From NCBI GenBank assembly GCA_029339505.1, contig JAQISU010001235.1:37229815-37293814 (forward strand): a stretch of 64,000 bases of DNA, read 5' to 3'. The translations under genes and the position numbers were made by a program. The notes beneath the pieces are model-generated. The model was not told where the DNA came from. It made no database searches and was given only the letters and a program-made list of their open reading frames with translations. The stretch's first letter is position 1. Every line of letters begins with the position of its first letter. Source of the DNA: Unio delphinus. Lineage: Eukaryota; Mollusca; Bivalvia; Unionida; Unionidae. Shown piece by piece: positions 1-7,176 of the stretch.

Positions 1-249
1 TCAAATCTGCAAGCTATCACACAAAGTGAGAATTTGAAAAGGGGGAAGACTGGCACTTGTTCAAATAAAGCGAGACCCGTAAAATCTTTGAATACAATAA
101 CTAACGAAGAGAAAATATTTCAATCATTATATGAGGCCGGTAAATTTTTCGATATTTGTAGAGCCTCAGTACGATTCGTTGCAGAGGGGATTTATCGATC
201 GGCTATTTCAAAAAAGAGCGGGCAAAAAGTTCAATTTAGTTATGTCTAA
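1..249 (+). CDS. C-terminal end of an unknown virus-element protein with a NUMOD1-like tail (partial)
   Basis: The frame is open from base 1 to the TAA at 247-249, so the true start lies left of the window; 82 residues are visible. The last 55 or so residues have the pattern of a short helix-turn-helix-like module: residues around SLYEAGKFFDI, then SVRFVAEGIYRSAISKK, ending in a hydrophobic FSYV. This resembles NUMOD1-type modules found at the ends of homing nucleases and of some virus proteins, which bind DNA. The resemblance is from pattern memory only. The stop overlaps the ATG of the next ORF at 242, which suggests tight packing of the two genes. It could instead be the tail of a replication protein of the element. 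Confidence 0.45.
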   Translation, partial: SNLQAITQSENLKRGKTGTCSNKARPVKSLNTITNEEKIFQSLYEAGKFFDICRASVRFVAEGIYRSAISKKSGQKVQFSYV

Positions 250-640
250 TGCGTCATATTTTTCAATTAGAGATATGTCATGTTATAGAATAATGAATTC
301 TGAAAACATGAATAGCATCATAGTTGAAATAGCAAAATTGAAAAATCAGGATATCAAACTATCAGATGGATTAAATCCTGATCAAATTGTGTCTGATTTT
401 CAGGATATAGAATACGGAGTTAGCAACAATAAATATATGCTACCAAAGAAATATGCACTCATCAAAAGAATTCAGAATTCTATTAGAGACTCTCTTTCAT
501 TTTCCAGTGACATCAGTGTGTTCGTTCCGTTGTATACTATCGTAGAGGGGATACGAAAAGAATTAGGTAACGAATACGAATTGAAAAAAGAAGTCAACTC
601 TAAAATTAGAAACCTACGAGCACTAATTCAAGAAAATTGA
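242..640 (+). CDS. small unknown ORF of the virus-like element
   Basis: 132 residues if started at the ATG at 242, which overlaps the last codons of the preceding ORF; an earlier in-frame ATG at 131 would only add a shadow of that gene. The product is mixed charged and hydrophobic, with no signal peptide or membrane segment. Its C-terminal third (from about EGIRKELGNEYELKKEV to ALIQEN) looks helical. I do not recognise the family. It sits between the unknown upstream gene and the non-coding repeat region. A possible hairpin with AAAATC/GATTTT arms lies 36 bases after the stop. Confidence 0.4.
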   Translation: MSNASYFSIRDMSCYRIMNSENMNSIIVEIAKLKNQDIKLSDGLNPDQIVSDFQDIEYGVSNNKYMLPKKYALIKRIQNSIRDSLSFSSDISVFVPLYTIVEGIRKELGNEYELKKEVNSKIRNLRALIQEN

Positions 641-1636
641 TTGCCCGACCCTTATCATTTTTTGATTGTGACCGTAAAATCTCAATGGGATTTTCATATT
701 TTTTTTAGCACTTTTTGATTGAAATTACCAAAATCAGTGAATAAAAACTATTTCACACTGAATAAAATTCTAACAGCTTTTCTCTACGGAAAATCCCATG
801 CAAAATCGACTACTTGACCCTACGTGTTTTTTTGATAAAAATCGATGAAAAATGACCAAAAGTCGCTGAAAACAGGCAAAAATCATCAAAAATTGGCTCA
901 AAATCGATGAAAATCAATCCTAACAGCTTTTCTTTACGGAAAATCACATGCAAAATCGACCATTTGACTGTAAAATCTCAACTGAAAAAACCATCAAAAT
1001 GACACAAAATGGTACAAAAATAACACAAAATCAGTGAAATCAGTGATAAACAGGCAAAAAAGTAAAAATATTTCAGAGGCACTACAAATAAAATTATTTC
1101 AGTAGTAAAAATATTTCAATGGCACTACAAATAAAATTATTTCAGTAGTAAAAATATTTCAATGGCACTAGATTCTGTTGCAACAATCATGTCTTTACGG
1201 AAAATCGACCACTCAACTGAAAAACCATCAAAATCAATCCTAACAGCTTTTCTTTACGGAAAATCCCATGCAAAATCGACTACTTGACCCTACGTGTTTT
1301 TTTGATAAAAATCATCAAAAAATGACTAAAAATCATCAAAAATGACTGAAAATCATCAAAAATTGGCTCAAAATCGATGAAAATCAATCCTAACAGCTTT
1401 TCTCTACGGAAAATCCCATGCAAAATCGACTACTTGACCGTAAAATTTCTTTGAGAATAACCACCAAAACTGTCAAAAAATCAGTGAAAAACCACCCAAA
1501 CTGTCAAAAAATCAGTGAAATCAGTGAATAAAAAATAAAAATATTTCACAGCAATAAAAATAAAAATATTTCACAGCAATAAAAATAAAAATATTTCACA
1601 GCAATAAAATATTGGACCGTTAGGGTGGAATCATCG
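641..1636. repeat. AT-rich non-coding region with interspersed and tandem repeats
   Basis: About 1 kb without an ORF. A motif around CTAACAGCTTTTCT, then TACGGAAAATC, then GCAAAATCGAC recurs at about 768, 918, 1238 and 1388, with part of it near 1193; the spacings are about 150, 320 and 150 bases. A second motif (AAAATATTTCA with GGCACTACAAATAAAATT) recurs at 1062-1170. A third, AAAAATATTTCACAGCAAT, is tandem at about 1532-1610. Short runs of ATCRTCAAAAATGAC-type sequence fill the gaps. It is the only long non-coding stretch inside the virus-like block, so it could be a control region or replication origin; that is inference. Confidence 0.6.
676..694 (+). terminator. hairpin downstream of the 242-640 ORF
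   Basis: Inverted arms AAAATC (676-681) and GATTTT (689-694) with a 7-base loop. It is weaker and further from the stop than the other gene-end hairpins of this element, so it is only provisionally part of that series. Confidence 0.3.
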
Positions 1637-2639
1637 ATGGGGAAAATTGTTTTGCAATTGAAAAATGGTTTGCGATTTCAAATAATGGTCAATGAAGCAT
1701 TAACGACCCGATTGGCTCGTGAACGATTAGATGCAATTAAGAGATTTGTACCAATTCGTGACTCTGTAAGAAATAAACTGCAACAACGACAGAGTCTTTA
1801 GACTGATTTTGCTGAGGGATCTGAAGAGTTGTTTAAACCAATAACTACAACAACGAAACAGATAGTGTCAACAATCTCTGAACAAGGAAAAAAACAAGAA
1901 GAGACTTTTCTCCCTGTGTTAGAAAAAATAGCAAAAAGAACTAAACAAACAAAAAAGTCTTTAGAAACACTTCCAGTAGATATAGTAGCTACTTCACGGC
2001 AACAACAAAAAAAAAGAGCGAGTATTAGAAGAACTAGGTGCTACTGCAAGAAAACAAGAAGAAGAGGAAGAAGACGTTACTATAGAAAAAATGTATTCAC
2101 CGTAAAGTATATTTACATACTATGCATACAGCATAATTGAAAATTTTAAAGATGACAATGATTTAATTAACTTTACCGCGCGGAATTTTTCACTCGATAA
2201 AAGAGAAATAGCTGTAAACAAAGGGTATAAAGAGTATATAAAAAACGACGAGGATTGGATAAAAAAAGTATACTTGGCAAACCGTGGTAGATTTAGACTC
2301 ACAGAAAGTATCCGCAATAATTTTGAGAGTTTTAAAGACAAAGTACTGAGTAAAGTAGAGTATCCAACTGGATTTTTTGGTAAAGAGGAGTCAACTGGAG
2401 ATGGGTATTTAGGCAGCGGCATAGTTGAAAACACTAGCGTTACTTGTCCTGGTAACATTCTCAGTGATATATCACGATTAGAAGTTCTCATCGGAGGAAA
2501 ACGAGCTGAAAATAACTCTCCTGAAATAATTAATGAAGCAGCTGATATCTGTAGACGGTTATTTCAAGGTGGTATCATGGATATCAAAACATATCGAGAT
2601 TTCATTGACGAGTTAGCAAATGGGTATCACAGTGATTAA
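1637..2639 (+). pseudogene. broken gene of the virus-like element (conserved-type N-terminus)
   Basis: An ATG at 1637 opens a frame that meets an in-frame TAG at 1799-1801 and then continues open. A run of nine A's near 2007-2015 marks a change of frame. The next frame meets a TAA at 2103-2105 and is then open again to the stop at 2637-2639. Coding character (charged, K/E/Q-rich coiled-coil-like) continues across all three breaks, so this is one gene of roughly 330 codons with two stops and one indel. The N-terminus (GKIVLQLKNGLRFQ, then VPIRDSVRNKLQQRQ and FKPITTTTK) resembles a family that I recall recurring beside capsid genes in integrated Polinton-like elements; its function is unknown. 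Part of it could also be expressed as a separate shorter ORF. Confidence 0.55.
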
Positions 2640-2653
2640 TTGAAAAATCACTG
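2630..2653 (+). terminator. stop-codon hairpin, broken gene 1637-2639
   Basis: Perfect 7-bp arms CAGTGAT (2630-2636) and ATCACTG (2647-2653) with a 10-base loop. The TAA stop (2637-2639) lies in the loop. One of a series of hairpins at gene ends in this element. Confidence 0.5.
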
Positions 2654-2668
2654 ATTAGATAAATAACA

Positions 2669-2695
2669 ATTGAAAACACTAGTGTTTTTATAATA
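2669..2695 (+). promoter_or_regulatory. palindromic promoter-like motif upstream of the 2696 gene
   Basis: ATTG (2669-2672) is followed by the perfect 16-bp palindrome AAAACACTAGTGTTTT (2673-2688) and an AT-rich TTATAATA tract, then the ATG at 2696. The same arrangement stands before the gene at 6532 with core ACGCTAGCGT. Conserved layout and spacing to the ATG (27 and 30 bases from ATTG) suggest a shared, possibly late, promoter. Confidence 0.5.
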
Positions 2696-3136
2696 ATGAT
2701 CATACACTACAATCATGATAAACCAACCCTCGTCTATGTAGTTAATTCACGATTGCCTGTTTATAGAGCATACTACGGAGATGGTTTAGGTAATACCATT
2801 GCTGGGTTATTTGCAAGAATGGCTCCAAAAGTGATGCCGTTAGCTAAACAATTACCAATGAAAGCCATTGATGTTATTCGTGATAAGGGTATTGGTGCTG
2901 TTGGAGATTTTACCGGAAAAGTGTTTTCAGCCGCGAAGAATAAAATAACATCATTAGTGAGACGAAAAAAGAAACCGGTACCATTGCCATCTACAGCAGA
3001 AATGCCTGCAAGTGTTAGTAAAATAATAAATAACGCAGTAGATGAAAAACTAGCATCATTGGTGACTCCAAGTGACCAAAATAACATGATAGCAAACATG
3101 ATAGCGGGAAGTGGCTTTAAAAAACCACGTCGATGA
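2696..3136 (+). CDS. minor-capsid-like protein (pVI-like candidate)
   Basis: 146 residues. The start at 2696 lies directly after a palindromic promoter-like motif. Residues 28-65 (from GDGLGNTIAGLFARM) form a glycine-rich then amphipathic segment, followed by GIGAVGDFTGKV. A strongly basic stretch follows at 89-93 and a basic tail at the C-terminus. Small proteins of this design lie just before the major capsid gene in adenovirus-like and Polinton-like elements and are usually taken as minor capsid or membrane-active proteins. The family assignment rests on design and position, not on an alignment. The frame is intact and the stop is followed at once by a hairpin. Confidence 0.55.
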   Translation: MIIHYNHDKPTLVYVVNSRLPVYRAYYGDGLGNTIAGLFARMAPKVMPLAKQLPMKAIDVIRDKGIGAVGDFTGKVFSAAKNKITSLVRRKKKPVPLPSTAEMPASVSKIINNAVDEKLASLVTPSDQNNMIANMIAGSGFKKPRR

Positions 3137-3162
3137 AATCCTACGGATTTTCACGCTAGCGT
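3136..3162 (+). terminator. stop-codon hairpin plus second palindrome after the 2696 gene
   Basis: AAATCC (3136-3141), loop TAC, GGATTT (3145-3150), starting on the last base of the stop codon. It is followed at once by the 10-bp palindrome ACGCTAGCGT (3153-3162), the same core as in the promoter-like motif at 6509. Confidence 0.45.
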
Positions 3163-3246
3163 TTTTCACGATGAAATGGAAAATCCGATTTAGACTCTGA
3201 TAAATAGAATAAAATATTCAAAAGGTCACCTGATCCAGCGTTTGAT

Positions 3247-4635
3247 ATGGATGCCCCAGTTGGCAAGAATGATTCTGTACGCGATTTTCAATTTTATTCT
3301 TATCATGCAATACAACCCGATCTCCAATCGCGAATTGAACTTCAAGTTCATGATACCAGTAAATACTTTTTGCCGTGTGAAGCATTTATTGAAGTAGAAG
3401 GAGAACTTGTAACAAATGATGCTGCTCATAATGATCCTCCATATGACAATAACCCAACTATCAAAGTCGGTTTTGTTAATAACGGTATTATGGCGTTATT
3501 TGAAAGCGCTAAATATCTCATTGATGGAAAAGAAATTGAATCCATTGATCGTGATGTTGATGTGGCCACAACAATCATAGGGTTAGCGAGATATTCTGAT
3601 GATTATACAAGATCAGCGGGTCCATCTATGATGTTTTCTAAGGATATTACTGATCACCCTGAACACAACCAGTATTCTAGAGTCAAGGCAACACATGCTT
3701 CTTCAGTTAATCCATCACCAGCCGGATATACAAGACCAGCTGGTGATTTTGATGTCATAAATAATATTACTAACTACAACCTAGGGTTTGCAACACGCGT
3801 AGCAACGTTGCAAGGACAGCGTCGACAATTTTCATGTGCAATTCCACTGCATCATATTTTTGGATTCTGTAGAAACGTCCGAAAAGTTATTTATGGAGCG
3901 AAGCACACAGTAGCGCTTGTACGAAAGGGTACTGATAATGATGCAATATGGCATGATGCTGGTGTTGCTGACGGTAAAGTCATTTTATCAAAACTAGCAT
4001 TGTGGATGCCAGTGTTAACTCCATCAATCACAGCAGAAGAAAAATTGTTATCATTTATGGACCAAGGAGGAAAACCGTTATTGAGTTGGTTATCAGTGAC
4101 CACTGATATTAAACTAGATAATGTTGATGATATATTTACTTGGCATCTGGCATCAAAACAAGGTGTTTCAGCTCCACGTCATATATTTGTGGCGTTACAG
4201 AATAATGCACGAGTTGGTAATCAACAACGAAGTCATATGATATTTGATCAGTTAGGTGTTAGAGAGGTCTCACTGAGAATAAACGGACAACAGGAACCAT
4301 CTGAAGATGTACAACTTGATTACGGTCAAAATCATATTGCACGTGTCTATCATAACCTGTTGTCATTTATGGCACGTGATCTAAATGTGGATACTGGTTT
4401 GCAAATATCACAATTGGATTTCAAAAGCCTCTATCCGATTTATTACTTTTCATTGGAACATCTTGATTTGATGAGACAATCTGTCGTTGATATACACTTC
4501 AGAGCCCGTGTAACCCGTCCTGGTGGTATTGCTAATTATAGAGCGGTTGCTGTCATTCTCAGTGATAAATCAATGCTACTTGAAGGTGTTGGAGGAAGAA
4601 TGAGAATCATTGATGCACCAGTGGAAAATCTTTGA
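3247..4635 (+). CDS. candidate double jelly-roll major capsid protein
   Basis: 462 residues, single intact frame, the longest in the window. It is beta-rich throughout with no signal peptide or membrane helix. It divides into two halves, about 15-215 and 215-450, which fits two jelly rolls. The second half carries the most family-like stretch: VRKVIYGAKHTVAL (211-224), APRHIFVALQNN (309-320), then SLRINGQQ (342-349), and near the end YRAVAVILSDKSMLL (431-445). I recall this pattern from proteins often labelled F54H12.2-like in animal genomes, which belong to integrated capsid-bearing elements. It lies between a minor-capsid-like gene and pX-like and adenain-type genes, as expected for a major capsid gene. 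Structure prediction would settle it. Confidence 0.7.
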   Translation: MDAPVGKNDSVRDFQFYSYHAIQPDLQSRIELQVHDTSKYFLPCEAFIEVEGELVTNDAAHNDPPYDNNPTIKVGFVNNGIMALFESAKYLIDGKEIESIDRDVDVATTIIGLARYSDDYTRSAGPSMMFSKDITDHPEHNQYSRVKATHASSVNPSPAGYTRPAGDFDVINNITNYNLGFATRVATLQGQRRQFSCAIPLHHIFGFCRNVRKVIYGAKHTVALVRKGTDNDAIWHDAGVADGKVILSKLALWMPVLTPSITAEEKLLSFMDQGGKPLLSWLSVTTDIKLDNVDDIFTWHLASKQGVSAPRHIFVALQNNARVGNQQRSHMIFDQLGVREVSLRINGQQEPSEDVQLDYGQNHIARVYHNLLSFMARDLNVDTGLQISQLDFKSLYPIYYFSLEHLDLMRQSVVDIHFRARVTRPGGIANYRAVAVILSDKSMLLEGVGGRMRIIDAPVENL

Positions 4636-4640
4636 TTTTC
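4624..4640 (+). terminator. stop-codon hairpin of the capsid gene
   Basis: Perfect 7-bp arms GAAAATC (4624-4630) and GATTTTC (4634-4640) with a TTT loop. The TGA stop (4633-4635) is inside the hairpin. Confidence 0.55.
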
Positions 4641-4691
4641 TCGATTTTTCATTGAAATTGTAAACGATTTAGAATCAATCTATTATGTATA

Positions 4692-5087
4692 ATGTCATAT
4701 AGTGTTATTAGTGTTGCGTTAACTCCTGGTCAATTAAAAAAATTGCAATCAGAATCGGCTAAAAAATGTGGAACCACAATCACGTTGAAACCTAATCAAA
4801 TGACTGGTGGTGCAAATAAATTATCGCTGACAACTCGTCAAATAAAACATTTCAATGATGCACTTGCAGCCAAAAAAGGTGTTCAGATTACTCTTTCTGC
4901 GGCTGCTATAAAAAATATGATGAAAACAGGCGGTATATTTCCATTGTTAGCTGCAATACCAGCATTGATTGCAGCAGCAGCCCCAGCGGTGGCTAAAGCG
5001 GCAGCGTTAGGAGCCGTTGGTACTGCAGCAGGAATGGCACTAAAGAAAGCAACGGGAAAGGGGTATAAAAAAAGGGAAAGGGTCTAA
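4692..5087 (+). CDS. pX-like basic/hydrophobic core or minor capsid protein, frame broken near its end
   Basis: 131 residues in the open frame. Residues 80-115 start with GGIFPLLAAIPALIAAAAP, a Gly-Gly plus Pro-Leu-Leu hydrophobic segment typical of pX-like proteins of adenoviruses and adintovirus/Polinton-like elements. The N-terminal half contains three loose copies of a short motif (VISVALTPGQLKKL, KLSLTTRQIKHF, VQITLSAAAIKNM). In the open frame it stops at 5087, but another frame continues past an A7 run (5067-5073) and encodes repeated GKGLRLPG-type units, so the natural C-terminus was probably longer and was cut by a one-base indel. Role (nucleic acid condensation or membrane action in the particle) is inferred from the family. 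Confidence 0.6.
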   Translation: MSYSVISVALTPGQLKKLQSESAKKCGTTITLKPNQMTGGANKLSLTTRQIKHFNDALAAKKGVQITLSAAAIKNMMKTGGIFPLLAAIPALIAAAAPAVAKAAALGAVGTAAGMALKKATGKGYKKRERV

Positions 5088-5190
5088 GACTACCAGGAAC
5101 CACGTATTCATGGTACAGCGGAAAGGGTCTGAGACTACCAGGAACCCGTATTCATGGTACAGCGGAAGGGGTCTAAGACTACCAGGAACG
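5075..5190 (+). repeat. 44/45-bp coding tandem repeat between the pX-like and protease genes
   Basis: Three copies start near 5075, 5120 and 5164. Each contains GGTCTRAGACTACCAGGAAC and a TATTCATGGTACAGC portion. Read in the frame one base off the preceding ORF, the units encode GKGLRLPG plus a Tyr/Ser/Trp-rich spacer. The second unit is one base shorter, which shifts the frame again. The apparent N-terminus of the protease ORF (5154 on) is the last repeat read in another frame. Confidence 0.65.
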
Positions 5191-5213
5191 GTTTATTAAT
5201 TGAGAAATCTTCG

Positions 5214-5636
5214 ATGGTTCCCATGTCCAATTTTGATTTAATGGATGCTGCTAAAAAACTAGCGATTAAAAATTTCAGAGTTGTCTTTATGAAGGATCAA
5301 TTACCACATCAACCAAACAACACTGAAACAGGTATTATTAATCTCGATAACAGCACCGGACCTGGTACTCACTGGGTTGCATACGCTATTGATCCACGTG
5401 GGATTGTCTATTTTGATTCATATGGATTAGCCCCGCCAAAAGAGTTTATGCGTTATATAAAAAATTTTCCAATGAAGACTTGGTATTCTACGCTACCAAC
5501 ACAACAAATCAATGACCCACCAATATGCGGCAGCGAAGTATTAAGTGTCCTTGATGCTATTTCAGCATCTAGAAAACCACCACACATTGTCGTAAATGGA
5601 TACACTAGTAATCGCTTTTTAGAGAGAGATGTATAA
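5214..5636 (+). CDS. adenain-like cysteine protease (maturation protease)
   Basis: The open frame starts at 5154, but its first 20 residues are translated tandem repeat; I place the start at the Met at 5214 (or 5223), just before SNFDLMDAAKKL, where family-like sequence begins. Numbering from 5154, the catalytic set of the adenain (C5) family is visible: His73 in GTHWVAYAI, Asp88 in VYFDSYG, Gln117/118 as oxyanion candidate, and Cys125 in PPICGSEVL. Length (about 140 residues) is short for adenain but normal for the versions in Polinton-like elements. It would cleave structural precursors during particle maturation. The gene is intact, unlike its neighbours on both sides, and its stop is part of a hairpin. 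Confidence 0.85.
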   Translation: MVPMSNFDLMDAAKKLAIKNFRVVFMKDQLPHQPNNTETGIINLDNSTGPGTHWVAYAIDPRGIVYFDSYGLAPPKEFMRYIKNFPMKTWYSTLPTQQINDPPICGSEVLSVLDAISASRKPPHIVVNGYTSNRFLERDV

Positions 5637-5655
5637 AATATCATGATTGATATTT
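5636..5655 (+). terminator. stop-codon hairpin of the protease gene
   Basis: Perfect 7-bp arms AAATATC (5636-5642) and GATATTT (5649-5655) with loop ATGATT. The first base is the last base of the stop codon. The loop holds the ATG at 5643 used for the next frame. Confidence 0.55.
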
Positions 5656-6470
5656 GGGGGAGATCTTTGAAACCCAAACCCGATGACACTGCAACCGGTG
5701 ATATAAAAAAAAAAAATTAAAGATGAAATCGCTGAGACGTTAAATTTAACAAGTGTTGACCCGAATGAAATAGTTGTATTTCAAGACAAACAGGGTAAAT
5801 TGAAAACCAGTAATGTATCGTTGGATGATATTTTAGTTAAACAACGACACGCAATCGAGGATACTATCGCGTTATTTTCGGATCAGGGTAAACTCAAACC
5901 AGGTGTACTTTTTCGACGATTACAGATCGATTTAAAACTCTCAACGATTCTGCGTTGGAACTAGCAACACTTCAATCTAAAACCGAAGAACACATAAAAG
6001 AGTTTACCTCATTTCGTAGAAATATCATTGATAAATTTATTGGAACTACATTCGATAAAATTGAAATAAAACTCCCTGATATTAAAAAATCCATCGATGA
6101 GACGAAAATCTTCACCGAGGCCAACAAAAATGATTTTTCGAGGATGATAACAATTATTGAAAAAACAAAAATCCCTCATGAGAAAACCAATAACGTAGTA
6201 TACACGATCCAACACGGATCATTTGCGTGGACACCTACAAACAACAAATTAGATATCACTGCAACCGTCAAGGGTATTTATCGATTAACACTAGTGACAC
6301 CATTGACTCAATTTAATATTTCATCGTCCAGTTCATCTGGGGTCAATAATACGATTTCAACGATCATCGACAAGAATACAACTGAAAAGTTCACGATAAC
6401 ATCTACTGATAAAAATTTGGTTAGGGTCTCAACAACATGGTATGTGGAATTCGTAGCGGATTTAAGTTGA
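5643..6470 (+). pseudogene. broken fibre-like or tail-like gene
   Basis: Three consecutive open segments in alternating frames: from the ATG at 5643 to a run of twelve A's at 5705-5716, then to about 5907-5914 (a TTTTT run), then to the TGA at 6468-6470. Two one-base indels at homopolymers explain the breaks; about 275 codons in total. The middle is helical and charged (residues around TLQSKTEEHIKEFTSFRRN). The last 100 residues are beta-rich, Ser/Thr/Asn-rich and include FAWTPTNNKLDITATVKGIY, a layout of stalk followed by beta head. That suggests a surface fibre or attachment protein, but the family is not recognised. Position directly after the protease fits a structural gene. The breaks could be genome decay or assembly errors. 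Confidence 0.5.
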
Positions 6471-6487
6471 AAATTGCAAAGCAATTT
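6471..6487 (+). terminator. hairpin directly after the 5643-6470 stop
   Basis: Perfect 7-bp arms AAATTGC (6471-6477) and GCAATTT (6481-6487), loop AAA, beginning on the base after the TGA. Confidence 0.55.
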
Positions 6488-6501
6488 CACTAACGGTTTC
6501 A

Positions 6502-6531
6502 ATTGAAAACGCTAGCGTATTTAAAATAAAA
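6502..6531 (+). promoter_or_regulatory. palindromic promoter-like motif upstream of the 6532 gene
   Basis: ATTGAAA, then palindrome ACGCTAGCGT (6509-6518), then ATTTAAAATAAAA and the ATG at 6532. It is the second full copy of the motif seen at 2669-2695. Confidence 0.5.
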
Positions 6532-7176
6532 ATGATTTCATCATCGCAATATCGCTATGATCATGTCAGAGAGTATCAAAATAGACTCAAAACCCTGTCT
6601 GAGGAGTATGCAATGAAAATTAAAAAATATCGCAGGAGAATTACCGCAATTGATGTTACTGTGTACGCTGTGAGTGGTGTAATCACCGGAGCAGGTATTA
6701 TACTGTCTTCAGTGACAATGATGGCCCCGATAGCTGTTCCAATTTGCATTTCTGCGGCAACAACAATCGCTGGAATAATTTCAATAATAACAAAAAAAAT
6801 ATCATCATGCAGCCAACGGAAACTACAAGACTACATAATTCAATTTCATGTTGTGTCCACTGCATACTCGCAATTATCCTCATTGATATCGTCATCTCTC
6901 GATGATACAATTATATCAGAGAGTGAGTTTTCAGCGATGGTAGGTATTTACGATTCTGCGATGTCAAAATTAGAAATACATCATGAGTATAATAACAATG
7001 ACAACACAGATGGAATTACTTCAACAAATAGTGGAGAACACAAACCCAGTACAAACAAGCATGATCTCAATAACATCAACGAATCCAGAATTCAGTGTGA
7101 ATTTCCCCTCTCCGGTCCCAGTGAAGGAGATAGCGTTAGCAAAATTACGAGTATACCACAGTTGGCCAAATATTAG
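6532..7176 (+). CDS. two-helix membrane protein of the virus-like element
   Basis: 214 residues. Residues 1-40 are a charged helical region ending in KIKKYRRRITAID. Two adjacent hydrophobic, glycine/alanine-rich segments follow: about 42-66 (from VTVYAVSGVITGAGIILSS) and 68-87 (IAVPICISAATTIAGIISII). A basic turn (TKKISS) and a helical region to about 150 complete it; from 153 it is Asn/Thr/Ser-rich. Proteins with a helix, two Gly-rich membrane segments and a following KK are common in this class of element; function unknown, perhaps membrane insertion during entry or release. The last 194 bases overlap the next gene in another frame, so the low-complexity tail may be shaped by the overlap. 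Confidence 0.6.
   Translation: MISSSQYRYDHVREYQNRLKTLSEEYAMKIKKYRRRITAIDVTVYAVSGVITGAGIILSSVTMMAPIAVPICISAATTIAGIISIITKKISSCSQRKLQDYIIQFHVVSTAYSQLSSLISSSLDDTIISESEFSAMVGIYDSAMSKLEIHHEYNNNDNTDGITSTNSGEHKPSTNKHDLNNINESRIQCEFPLSGPSEGDSVSKITSIPQLAKY

Noticed and set aside
34..241. N-terminal extension of the 242 ORF from the ATG at 131
   Set aside because: It overlaps the conserved-looking tail of the upstream gene in a shadow frame.
5154..5213. First 20 residues of the protease frame
   Set aside because: They are the third tandem repeat read in another frame; family-like sequence begins at 5214-5223.
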